Below, in pieces: positions 1 through 5,559 of a stretch of 5,617 nucleotides of DNA. Each line of letters begins with the position of its first letter. Position 1 is the first letter of the stretch. The stretch comes from NVQY01 sp047639325 (GTDB taxonomy: Bacteria; Pseudomonadota; Alphaproteobacteria; Rhodobacterales; Rhodobacteraceae), in assembly GCA_047639325.1 (NCBI GenBank), contig JBLINN010000287.1:1-5617 (forward strand). The letters are read 5' to 3'. The notes beneath the pieces are model-generated. The model did not search any database and was not told the DNA's origin. It worked only from the letters and a program-made list of their open reading frames with translations. The position numbers and the translations under genes are program-made.

Positions 1-227
1 CGGGATATGATCCTAACCCAGCGGTTTCGCGGGCCGGGGAAACGGAAAATTTCAAATTTTCCGGCCCGATTTCTTTGAAAGAAATCGGCTAGCTCGGTCG
101 GCGGCACCGCCTGCCCACAGGACAGGCCAAACAAAACCAGCGGCCCGGAACGGACCTCCATTTCCTTAGCAATTCCCTTAGCAATCAAACGAAAACGACC
201 CAGCGTAGACACGCCGGGACGCTTCAT
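1..227 (-). CDS. Possible partial hypothetical ORF running off the left edge
   Basis: A minus-strand frame opens with ATG at 227-225, 18 nt after the sqr stop codon, and stays open for 75 codons to the window edge. An alternative in-frame ATG is at 161-159. I do not recognise the product. The frame contains a four-codon duplication (10-nt direct repeat CCTTAGCAAT on the plus strand at 164-173 and 176-185) and reads straight through the two inverted repeats at 43-88. There is no convincing Shine-Dalgarno before ATG 227. A 75-codon stop-free run is only mildly unusual at this GC content, so it may be noncoding or part of a dispersed intergenic repeat. Position right behind sqr would fit an operon member if it is real. 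Confidence 0.2.
   Translation of the reverse strand, partial: MKRPGVSTLGRFRLIAKGIAKEMEVRSGPLVLFGLSCGQAVPPTELADFFQRNRAGKFEIFRFPGPRNRWVRIIS
31..88. repeat. Two adjacent inverted repeats (hairpin pair) downstream of sqr
   Basis: Hairpin A has 10-bp perfect arms, CGGAAAATTT (43-52) and AAATTTTCCG (54-63), around one base; outer GGGC (31-34) can also pair with GCCC (64-67). Hairpin B has 11-bp perfect arms, CCGATTTCTTT (66-76) and AAAGAAATCGG (78-88), also around one base. They overlap at the GC-rich junction, so only one can be fully extended. Neither is followed by a clear T-run on the minus strand, so an intrinsic terminator for sqr is possible but not shown. They could also be a dispersed palindromic repeat. 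Confidence 0.6.
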
Positions 228-245
228 CAACCATCAACCCGCTGC

Positions 246-1514
246 TTACTTCAGCTTGTTCACCTTCATCATCTTCATCACCATTTTCTCGTAAAACGGC
301 TCGCTCACACCTTTGCGGATCTTGCGGATGAAATACCACTCGAACGCCAGCTTGGCCCAGTGAACCCACTTGCCTTCGGACGACCAGTTAACATTGCGCG
401 GCGGGTTTTGCGGCATTGCCAGAAACGCCATGCCACGATCGCCGAAATCCGCCAGACACAACGCGTTCCAGCTGGGCAGCTCGTTTGGCTCTTTGCCCGC
501 CATCACCCGAGGCAGGTTATGCGCCGTCGCCGTCACCATGCTTTCAATCATGAACCCGGTCTTGGGCACACCTGTCGGCACCGGCGTCACCACCGGCGGC
601 GCGATGGCGATACAGACGCCAATGGCAAAGATGTCAGGGTATTTAGGATTGCGCTGATGCTCATCGACAATGATAAACCCGCGCGGGTTGACCAAGCCTT
701 CGATCCCCATCACCGCCGGAATACCGCGGAACGCCGGCAGCATCATCGCGTAATCAAACGCCACTTCGTGCTTTTTCTTCTCCGCCCCGTCTTCGTCCAC
801 CTCGGTGACGTGCACGGCCTTTTCTTCGAACTTGTCGACCTTGGCATTGACGATCCATTTGATATCCCGGTCACGCATCACGCTTTCCAGCATACCCTTG
901 GTATCGCCAACCCCGCCCAGGCCCAGATGCCCGACATAAGGTTCCGAGGTGACAAAGGTCATCGGCACCTTGTCGCGGATCTTGCGACGCCGCAGATCGG
1001 TGTCGATGGTCATCGCATATTCGTAAGCCGGGCCAAAACAGGACGCGCCCTGAACCGCGCCCACCACAATGGGGCCGGGATTGGCGCAGAAGTCTTCCCA
1101 GCAATTGCCGGATTCTTCCGCGTGCTCAATATGACAAACCGACCGGGTGAACCCCTCGGGGCCAAAGCCCTCGATCTCGTCAAACGCCAACTCTGGCCCG
1201 GTGGCGATCACCAGATAGTCATAGCTGACCACTTTACCGCTCTCTAGCGTGATGGTCTTGGCCTCGGGGTCCAGCTTGGTCGCGCCGTCGCAGATAAACT
1301 CGATGCCGCGCCGCTGCATTACTGGGGCCAGATCGACAGTAATGTCTTTCTTCTTGCGCCAGCCAACACCAGCCCAGGGGTTGGACGGGGTGAATTGGAA
1401 AAACGGCTTGTTGGAAACCACCGTGATCTTGTCACTAGAGCTTAGCGTCTCTTTCAGCTCGTAGGCCTGGATCGTTCCGCCCAGACCTGCTCCTAATACA
1501 ACAACATGTGCCAT
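246..1514 (-). CDS. sqr: Sulfide:quinone oxidoreductase (FAD-dependent)
   Basis: This enzyme oxidises sulfide to sulfane sulfur or polysulfide and reduces membrane quinone; it is a peripheral membrane flavoprotein of the two-dinucleotide-binding-domain family. Numbering from the chosen start (422 aa), the N-terminal FAD-binding motif GAGLGG is at residues 8-13 and the ATGPE segment near 104-108. The three redox cysteines expected of SQR are present at C127, C159 (in GASCFGP) and C353 (in WNALCLADFGDRG). The 32-residue spacing of the first two matches the Acidithiobacillus ferrooxidans enzyme as I remember it. TPVPTGVPKTG (310-320) and the C-terminal amphipathic segment WVHWAKLAFEWYFIRKIRKG are typical of SQR and fit monotopic membrane binding and the quinone site. 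An ATG nine bases upstream (1523) is in frame, but the strong GGGGAGG lies 1 nt from it and 10 nt from ATG 1514, which favours 1514. It follows the tetR gene on the same strand after a 170-nt gap containing a possible terminator, so it may have its own promoter. Confidence 0.93.
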   Translation of the reverse strand: MAHVVVLGAGLGGTIQAYELKETLSSSDKITVVSNKPFFQFTPSNPWAGVGWRKKKDITVDLAPVMQRRGIEFICDGATKLDPEAKTITLESGKVVSYDYLVIATGPELAFDEIEGFGPEGFTRSVCHIEHAEESGNCWEDFCANPGPIVVGAVQGASCFGPAYEYAMTIDTDLRRRKIRDKVPMTFVTSEPYVGHLGLGGVGDTKGMLESVMRDRDIKWIVNAKVDKFEEKAVHVTEVDEDGAEKKKHEVAFDYAMMLPAFRGIPAVMGIEGLVNPRGFIIVDEHQRNPKYPDIFAIGVCIAIAPPVVTPVPTGVPKTGFMIESMVTATAHNLPRVMAGKEPNELPSWNALCLADFGDRGMAFLAMPQNPPRNVNWSSEGKWVHWAKLAFEWYFIRKIRKGVSEPFYEKMVMKMMKVNKLK

Positions 1515-1524
1515 GCTCTTCATT

Positions 1525-1531
1525 CCTCCCC
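1525..1531 (-). promoter_or_regulatory. Shine-Dalgarno that decides the sqr start
   Basis: On the minus strand this reads GGGGAGG, a near-perfect anti-16S match. It sits 10 nt before ATG 1514 but only 1 nt before ATG 1523, so the inner ATG (protein starting MAHVVVLG) is preferred. Part of the element lies in the palindrome CCCCTAGGGG (1528-1537), which could mildly compete with ribosome access. Confidence 0.7.
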
Positions 1532-1535
1532 TAGG

Positions 1536-1551
1536 GGCGGGCCTACCCGCC
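1536..1551 (-). other. Small hairpin in the sqr 5' untranslated region
   Basis: Perfect 6-bp GC arms, GGCGGG and CCCGCC, enclose a 4-nt loop a few bases upstream of the sqr Shine-Dalgarno. If transcribed it would form a stable stem next to the ribosome binding site. A regulatory effect is speculation; a translation-modulating or mRNA-stabilising stem is possible. Confidence 0.35.
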
Positions 1552-1624
1552 GGATATCGCGACCAATGCCGGGTTGCTCGCCCTCAAGCGCGGCCTTATC
1601 TGCACAGGATAAAAGCCCGGGCCC

Positions 1625-1686
1625 TAAAAACAAGACAGGCTGGCTGCGACATATCGCGTTAGGTGAATGTATGTTTTCAGCCTGTC
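1625..1686 (-). terminator. Candidate intrinsic terminator between tetR and sqr
   Basis: Read on the minus strand, GACAGGCTG (1686-1678), overlapping the tetR stop codon, pairs perfectly with CAGCCTGTC (1642-1634), followed at once by TTGTTTTT (1633-1626). A 9-bp stem followed by a T-rich tract fits a Rho-independent terminator, though the 35-nt loop is unusually large. It would cut or reduce read-through from cytochrome-tetR into sqr, implying a separate sqr promoter within about 100 nt or partial attenuation. Confidence 0.45.
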
Positions 1687-2278
1687 ATCCGGGCCTGAAT
1701 CCATCAATCAAAACAGTGATTAACCGCCCGCCTTCTTCCTGCAAATCAAAGCCGCGATTTTCCAAAGACCAGCGCGTCGCCAAGCCTTGGATCGTCGCCA
1801 GAATCAGGGTTGCAATGTCTTCGGCATCGGTATCCTCGCCCAACTGCCCAGACACTTGTGCCCGCCGGATCAACCCCGAAAACCCGGCCCGGCGGTTGGC
1901 CATCACGGTTTCGAAATGCCGACGCAGCGGCTCATTTTCGGCGTGTAACTCGCGCGAGAACAAAATCGCGGGCAGCGCCGGGGTCTGCTTGATCTGCCCC
2001 AGATGCCGGGTGATCAGCGCGTGCAATTCCGCCAGCGGATCACCGGTGCCGCTGTCCATATCCTGCATCGCCATACGCTGGGCAATCATCTCGCCCACCG
2101 CCAACCAGATATCAGCCTTGGTGGGGAAATGCCGGAAGATCGCCGGTTGGCTGATGCCAATCGCGTCCGCCAATTGTTGTGTTGTCACCCGGTCCGGCCC
2201 GTGTTCGCCTGCCAGCCGGATCGCCGTCTGGACGATCTCGGCCTTGCGGTCGGATGCAGATTTACGCTGATTGGCCAC
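1685..2278 (-). CDS. TetR/AcrR-family transcriptional regulator
   Basis: A 197-aa one-component regulator of usual TetR size. The N-terminal DNA-binding domain spans about residues 12-58, with the helix-turn-helix VTTQQLADAIGISQPAIFRHF (31-51) followed by PTKADIW, the standard TetR signature. The all-helical remainder is the dimerisation and ligand domain. The start is GTG at 2278, with AGGA six bases upstream that overlaps the TAG stop of the cytochrome gene; 8 nt separate the two genes, so translation is probably coupled. The protein contains no cysteine at all, so it cannot sense sulfide through a thiol or persulfide switch as SqrR/BigR-type or CstR-type regulators do. The palindrome at 2793-2818 is the obvious candidate operator, implying autorepression of the cytochrome-tetR unit. 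The ligand is unknown. Confidence 0.9.
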   Translation of the reverse strand: MANQRKSASDRKAEIVQTAIRLAGEHGPDRVTTQQLADAIGISQPAIFRHFPTKADIWLAVGEMIAQRMAMQDMDSGTGDPLAELHALITRHLGQIKQTPALPAILFSRELHAENEPLRRHFETVMANRRAGFSGLIRRAQVSGQLGEDTDAEDIATLILATIQGLATRWSLENRGFDLQEEGGRLITVLIDGFRPG

Positions 2279-2286
2279 GTCGGATC

Positions 2287-2772
2287 CTATTCTTCCTTAT
2301 CTGCCCCTTCGATCCCCAGACGATACCCGGCATGACAGCCGGTGCAACGGTCCAGTATCGTGCCCAATTCACCCAGAACCACCATCGGATCATCGGTACC
2401 CTGCGCTGTTGTCGCCAGCGCATCAAAAGCTTTGTGGGTGCCCATGCCCAGCGTCATGAACTCAAGTGGCAGCTTGCCCAACAATGCAGCAGCCTCGGCC
2501 TCGGCTGCCGCCATGCCTGCGGCAGTGGCCGCCGTGCTGACGGCCTGCATGTCGCCTGCAACCGATGCCTGCAGGACAGTTTGCACCGTTTCCAGCAACC
2601 CGCGCATCTCTGCCAGAACCAGATTACGTTCGTCAGGCAGCAGCAACACGGCGGTGCGCCCGTCTGCGTGCGGTTCGACATTGCCCTTCACCACAAAGAA
2701 AAATCCCACCGCCAACAGCCCTGCCGCCAGAACCACACTGATCGTCCAACACATCCAACATCTGCGTTTCAT
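2287..2772 (-). CDS. Membrane-anchored monoheme cytochrome c (c'/c556-like)
   Basis: A 161-aa protein with a short basic cytoplasmic N-terminus, one hydrophobic segment (about residues 11-28) and a helical domain facing the periplasm. The only heme-binding motif, CTGCH (143-147), is near the C-terminus and followed by AGYR, the arrangement of the four-helix cytochrome c'/c556 fold (CxxCHxxYR in the last helix). The helix around residues 47-70 has Met56, a possible distal ligand; whether heme iron is five- or six-coordinate cannot be told. It is the first gene of the cluster with tetR and sqr, so an electron-transfer or gas-binding role in sulfide metabolism is plausible but unproven. An in-frame ATG at 2793 lacks a ribosome site and lies in the operator; ATG 2772 has GGGAG seven bases upstream and is preferred. 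Oddly, residues 5-8 form an extra CxxC (CWMC) on the cytoplasmic side without a following His. Confidence 0.75.
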   Translation of the reverse strand: MKRRCWMCWTISVVLAAGLLAVGFFFVVKGNVEPHADGRTAVLLLPDERNLVLAEMRGLLETVQTVLQASVAGDMQAVSTAATAAGMAAAEAEAAALLGKLPLEFMTLGMGTHKAFDALATTAQGTDDPMVVLGELGTILDRCTGCHAGYRLGIEGADKEE

Positions 2773-2792
2773 GCTATCTCTCCCTGATTTCA

Positions 2793-2818
2793 TTAGTTAG
2801 TGATGACTTACTAACTAA
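2793..2818. promoter_or_regulatory. Candidate TetR operator upstream of the cytochrome-tetR-sqr cluster
   Basis: A 26-bp interrupted palindrome with perfect 9-bp arms, TTAGTTAGT and ACTAACTAA, separated by 8 bp (2802-2809). Size, AT-richness and position about 20 bp upstream of the preferred cytochrome start are what is expected of a TetR-family operator overlapping the promoter or transcript start. That the adjacent tetR product binds here is inference. It ends about 35 bp before the candidate leuA -35 box, so an effect on leuA is less likely. Confidence 0.6.
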
Positions 2819-2852
2819 ACTTAAACAAGTCTACAGCATTCATTTTTTTGGG

Positions 2853-2882
2853 TTGTATCTTCACAATTTCTGCGGCTAATCT
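2853..2882 (+). promoter_or_regulatory. Candidate promoter of the leuL-leuA transcript
   Basis: TTGTAT (2853-2858) and TAATCT (2877-2882) are separated by 18 bp and resemble sigma-70 -35 and -10 boxes. The expected start point, about 7 nt after the -10, is position 2889 itself, the A of the leader ATG. No other good box pair was seen between the operator and the leader. Matches to consensus are partial, so this is a moderate guess. Confidence 0.35.
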
Positions 2883-2888
2883 GCCAAC

Positions 2889-2975
2889 ATGTCACAGCAG
2901 TCGCATATCCCATTGCCATTCACGGCCGCGCGCATCGCTGGCCGGATCGAACTGCTGCTTCTAAGCCGCCTCTGA
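2889..2975 (+). CDS. leuL: Leucine leader peptide (attenuator control peptide)
   Basis: A 28-codon ORF starting ATG at 2889 and ending TGA at 2973-2975. Four consecutive leucine codons (CTG CTG CTT CTA, 2952-2963) are followed by Ser-Arg-Leu and the stop, so five of the last seven residues are Leu. An in-frame TAA at 2877 closes the frame upstream, so ATG 2889 is the natural start. There is no Shine-Dalgarno; with the candidate promoter the mRNA would begin at or near this ATG, a leaderless start like that described for the Sinorhizobium trpL leader. The stop lies inside the 5' arm of the hairpin at 2965-3007, and leuA follows. Its role is to sense charged tRNA-Leu: ribosome stalling at the Leu run or completion at the stop decides which RNA hairpin forms. 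The peptide itself is not expected to have another function. Confidence 0.85.
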   Translation: MSQQSHIPLPFTAARIAGRIELLLLSRL

Positions 2976-3028
2976 GCGTGCCTTCGGCGCGACCGCTCAG
3001 AGGAGGCAGCCTGCGCCACCGCTTTTTT
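2965..3028 (+). terminator. Leucine attenuator: antiterminator and terminator hairpins before leuA
   Basis: Antiterminator: CCTCTGAGCG (2969-2978) pairs perfectly with CGCTCAGAGG (2994-3003), extended past one G-A mismatch by GCC/GGC (2965-2967 with 3005-3007). A small GCC-TTC-GGC stem can form in its loop. Terminator: GGAGGC (3002-3007) can pair with GCCACC (3015-3020) around an A-A mismatch, closely followed by TTTTTT (3023-3028). The two share 3002-3007 and are mutually exclusive. The leuL stop codon lies in the antiterminator 5' arm, so a ribosome finishing the leader blocks it and allows termination, while stalling at the upstream Leu codons leaves it free. The terminator stem is the weaker part of the reading; GGCGC (2986-2990) with GCGCC (3013-3017) is an alternative. 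Confidence 0.7.
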
Positions 3029-3065
3029 CAGACCGGCTTTAGACAGGCAAAAAGAGATACCCAAA

Positions 3066-4640
3066 ATGACAAATTCTGACACCAAAAATCGCGTCTTGAT
3101 CTTCGACACCACCTTGCGTGACGGCGAACAAAGCCCGGGCGCAACCATGACTCATGATGAAAAGCTGGAAATCGCCGGATTGCTGGATGACATGGGCGTC
3201 GACATCATCGAGGCCGGGTTTCCCATCGCCTCCGAAGGCGATTTCAAGGCGGTGGCCGGCATTGCCGCCAACGCGCAAAACAGCGTGATCTGCGGCCTTG
3301 CCCGCGCCAATCTGGGCGATATCGACCGCTGCTGGGAGGCGGTGAAACACGCCGCTCGCCCCCGCATCCACACGTTTATCGGCACATCACCGCTGCACCG
3401 CGCCATTCCAAACCTGACCATGGACGAAATGGCAGACCGGATTGCTGAGACCGTCAGCCATGCGCGCAACCTGTGTGACAATGTGCAATGGTCGCCAATG
3501 GATGCTACCCGCACGGAATGGGATTACCTGTGCCGGGTGATCGAGATTGCGATCAAGGCGGGCGCCAGCACCATCAACATCCCCGACACGGTAGGCTATA
3601 CCGCCCCGGTGGAATCCGCAGACCTGATCCGCAACCTGATCGCCACTGTTCCCGGCGCCGACGAGGTGGTGTTTGCCACCCATTGCCACAATGACCTTGG
3701 CATGGCCACGGCCAACTCGCTGGCCGCCGTTGCAGGCGGGGCACGTCAGATCGAATGTACGATCAATGGGCTGGGCGAACGTGCTGGCAATACCGCGCTG
3801 GAAGAGGTGGTGATGGCGCTGAAAGTGCGCAATGACATCATGCCGTGGACCACCGGGATTGATACGCGCAAAATCATGCAGATATCGCAGCGGGTGGCGA
3901 CGGTTTCAGGCTTTGCGGTACAGTTCAACAAGGCGATTGTCGGCAAGAACGCCTTTGCCCATGAAAGCGGTATCCACCAGGACGGCATGCTGAAAAACGC
4001 CGAAACCTTCGAGATTATGCGCCCCGAGGATGTAGGCCTGTCAGAAACCAACATCGTGATGGGCAAGCATTCAGGCCGGGCCGCGTTGCGCTCGAAACTC
4101 AAGGATCTTGGGTTCGAGATGGGCGACAACCAGCTGAAGGACGTGTTTGTGCGGTTCAAGGAACTGGCGGATCGCAAAAAGGAAGTGTTCGACGACGATC
4201 TTGTGGCGTTGATGCGGGTCGGGGAAGACCCGGAAAATGACCGGCTGAAGATCAAGTCGCTGCGCGTGGTCTGCGGCACCGATGGGCCGCAACAGGCCGA
4301 TCTGGTGATGGAGGTCGACGGCGCAGAGCACAGCACCAGCCAAACCGGCGACGGCCCGGTGGATGCCACGTTCAATGCGGTTAGGGCGCTGTTCCCGCAT
4401 CACGCGAAACTGCAGCTTTATCAGGTGCATGCGGTGACCGAAGGCACGGACGCCCAGGCCACCGTGTCGGTGCGCATGGAAGAAGACGGGCGTATTGTTA
4501 CGGGCCAGTCGGCGGATACCGATACTGTCGTGGCCAGCGCCAAAGCCTATGTGAACGCCCTGAACCGGCTGATCGTGCGCCGCGAAAAATCCGCCCCCGG
4601 CGAGGACACACGCGAAATCAACTACAAGGATGTAACATAA
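3066..4640 (+). CDS. leuA: 2-isopropylmalate synthase
   Basis: Catalyses the first committed step of leucine biosynthesis: acetyl-CoA plus 2-oxoisovalerate gives 2-isopropylmalate, in the cytoplasm. The 524-aa length is normal for the bacterial LeuA type. The HMGL-like TIM barrel begins at once with FDTTLRDGEQSPG (13-25), carrying the catalytic Arg18 and metal-binding Asp19. HCHNDLGMA (206-214) gives the metal-binding histidines H206 and H208, and NGLGERAGN (234-242) is the family signature. FAHESGIHQDGM (297-308) marks the linker subdomain. The C-terminal regulatory domain (about 393-505) is the leucine-binding allosteric module, so feedback inhibition by leucine is expected. The chosen ATG is the only sensible start; the ribosome site is weak (AGAG about 9 nt upstream). 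Expression is expected to be controlled by the leuL attenuator, whose T-run ends 37 nt before the ATG. The gene is intact, with no sign of transfer, and appears monocistronic: it is followed by an inverted repeat and a convergent gene. Confidence 0.96.
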   Translation: MTNSDTKNRVLIFDTTLRDGEQSPGATMTHDEKLEIAGLLDDMGVDIIEAGFPIASEGDFKAVAGIAANAQNSVICGLARANLGDIDRCWEAVKHAARPRIHTFIGTSPLHRAIPNLTMDEMADRIAETVSHARNLCDNVQWSPMDATRTEWDYLCRVIEIAIKAGASTINIPDTVGYTAPVESADLIRNLIATVPGADEVVFATHCHNDLGMATANSLAAVAGGARQIECTINGLGERAGNTALEEVVMALKVRNDIMPWTTGIDTRKIMQISQRVATVSGFAVQFNKAIVGKNAFAHESGIHQDGMLKNAETFEIMRPEDVGLSETNIVMGKHSGRAALRSKLKDLGFEMGDNQLKDVFVRFKELADRKKEVFDDDLVALMRVGEDPENDRLKIKSLRVVCGTDGPQQADLVMEVDGAEHSTSQTGDGPVDATFNAVRALFPHHAKLQLYQVHAVTEGTDAQATVSVRMEEDGRIVTGQSADTDTVVASAKAYVNALNRLIVRREKSAPGEDTREINYKDVT

Positions 4641-4657
4641 GCCCTGACCATCACAAC

Positions 4658-4732
4658 CACCACCGTAGGGTGTGCATTTTGCGCACCATTCGCTTGCGCA
4701 AAGGTGCGCTGAAAGCACACCCTACGGTGGTG
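4658..4732. repeat. Long hairpin repeat filling the leuA/GNAT convergent gap (copy 1)
   Basis: Perfect 18-bp outer arms: CACCACCGTAGGGTGTGC (4658-4675) and GCACACCCTACGGTGGTG (4715-4732). Perfect 7-bp inner arms GCGCACC (4681-4687) and GGTGCGC (4703-4709) continue the stem past a short imperfect section. It ends one base before the GNAT stop codon and begins 18 nt after the leuA stop, so it can act as a bidirectional transcription end or mRNA 3' stabiliser, although it lacks a T-run. Positions 4664-4721 recur at 5560-5617 in the same orientation, which marks it as a dispersed REP-like element rather than a purpose-built terminator. Confidence 0.8.
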
Positions 4733-5191
4733 TTACCGCGTTACCGGCCTGTCGCCCATCAGGCCCGGATCCACCGCGCCTGCATAGACATAGTTGCTGA
4801 AATCCACCCCCAGCCGCTTGCACATCGCCTCTGACGCCGGGTTGTCAGATTTCACCCCGCTGGAAAAACCGCGCGCGCCGTGGCGGCCGGCCATGTCCAG
4901 AACCACCTGCGCCCCAACCCAGCAGGCCAGCCTTTGGCCGCGCCAGCTTTCGTCGGTGGCCAGCATCCCCCAGAAAGCCTCATCCGCGTGCGGCCCGTCC
5001 GGGTGATAGGCCATAAAGGCACCGCCACTGGCGATCACCTGGCCATCGGGTGTTTCGACATAGGCCACCACCCCTTTGGGACCGACGCCCCGCATCGCGG
5101 CCCCCGGTGGTGGCATCACGCCAGAAGCGACCGACATCCGACTGATTGCGTGGATCACAGCATCCGGGGTCTCGGGCCCCGTCCGTTTCAA
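4733..5191 (-). CDS. GNAT-family N-acetyltransferase, C-terminal portion (frameshift-split)
   Basis: A 152-residue frame holding the GNAT acetyl-CoA-binding core. FWGMLATDESWRGQRLACWVG (73-93) is motif A, with RGQRLA (84-89) as the pyrophosphate-binding loop, and SDNPASEAMCKRLGV (115-129) is motif B. The substrate is unknown. The only start at the 5' end is TTG at 5191, overlapping the TGA stop of the upstream frame as ATTGA with no ribosome site; in-frame ATGs are internal. Joining it to the upstream frame by a one-base shift at this overlap gives a single protein of about 266 aa without gap or duplication, which suggests one ancestral gene broken by an indel. Alternatives are a sequencing error, translational coupling or ribosomal slippage; no classical slippery heptamer is present. 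The gene converges on leuA across the hairpin repeat. Confidence 0.75.
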   Translation of the reverse strand: MKRTGPETPDAVIHAISRMSVASGVMPPPGAAMRGVGPKGVVAYVETPDGQVIASGGAFMAYHPDGPHADEAFWGMLATDESWRGQRLACWVGAQVVLDMAGRHGARGFSSGVKSDNPASEAMCKRLGVDFSNYVYAGAVDPGLMGDRPVTR

Positions 5192-5535
5192 TAGCAGCCA
5201 GAGGGTGCCTCATATTCAGACAGGAATGCAGCGGAAGCTTGCAGCGCGCTGTTGCGTCCCCAAAGCTGATTCCAGACCACCGATTGCAGCCCCGCCGCCT
5301 GATAGAGTTCGGCGTAAGCCTCGGCATTTTCACGCGTTGTGAAATGGCAACTGGCATAGCCCAGCAACCGGGTCAGGCTGATCACCAGATCAGCCGCACC
5401 GTCGTATTCGCCGCCAACAGACACCGTCCGGGCCTGAAAACAAAACCGAGGGTCAGCCCCAACCAAGGACCACAACGCATTCGCCCGCTGCATCATCACT
5501 TGCTGCTCGGACGAGCCATAAATGATATCCGTCAT
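5188..5535 (-). CDS. N-terminal portion of the GNAT-like protein (frameshift-split)
   Basis: A 115-aa frame starting at ATG 5535, with GAGGG five bases upstream; the open frame extends to 5616 but the extra codons lie in the repeat and before the ribosome site. The protein is soluble with no signal peptide or membrane segment. No catalytic motif is seen in it. It ends SEYEAPSGCY followed by TGA at 5190-5188, exactly where the GNAT-core frame opens, so it is best read as the first part of the same ancestral acetyltransferase. The first half would supply substrate-binding structure while the acetyl-CoA site is in the second half, so this fragment alone is unlikely to be active. The hairpin repeat copy 2 begins 25 nt upstream, leaving little room for a promoter unless it lies within or beyond the repeat. 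Confidence 0.65.
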   Translation of the reverse strand: MTDIIYGSSEQQVMMQRANALWSLVGADPRFCFQARTVSVGGEYDGAADLVISLTRLLGYASCHFTTRENAEAYAELYQAAGLQSVVWNQLWGRNSALQASAAFLSEYEAPSGCY

Positions 5536-5559
5536 GCCATCCCTCTGTTGGTAGTGCCC

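Noticed and set aside
360..1247. 295-aa open frame on the plus strand opposite sqr
   Set aside because: Arg/His-rich composition typical of an antisense shadow; the minus-strand frame has clear SQR motifs and a ribosome site.
1596..1612. TTATC-N7-GATAA inverted repeat as an FNR/CRP-type site for sqr
   Set aside because: Only 5-bp arms, and the sequence does not match TTGAT-N4-ATCAA or TGTGA-N6-TCACA.
1515..1684. SqrR/BigR-type ATTC-N8-GAAT operator in front of sqr
   Set aside because: GAAT occurs at 1665-1668 but no ATTC at the required distance; no match found by eye.
1506..2270. 254-aa plus-strand frame opposite tetR
   Set aside because: Crosses the tetR coding region in antisense, Ser/Cys/Arg-rich, no domain; tetR has an unmistakable helix-turn-helix.
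2889..3065. A metabolite riboswitch upstream of leuA
   Set aside because: The Leu-codon run, stop position and competing hairpins explain the region as translation-dependent attenuation; no known aptamer core was recognised.
2876..3148. 90-aa minus-strand frame across the leuA leader region
   Set aside because: Overlaps the attenuator and the leuA 5' end in antisense; it is the complement of the leader and hairpin sequence.
3746..4718. Long minus-strand frames opposite leuA (ending at 3746 and 4071)
   Set aside because: Shadows of the strongly supported leuA frame; low-complexity Ser/Arg-rich or His-rich translations and no recognisable domain.
5185..5200. Programmed -1 ribosomal frameshift joining the two GNAT frames
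   Set aside because: No X XXY YYZ slippery heptamer at the overlap; an indel mutation or sequence error is simpler.
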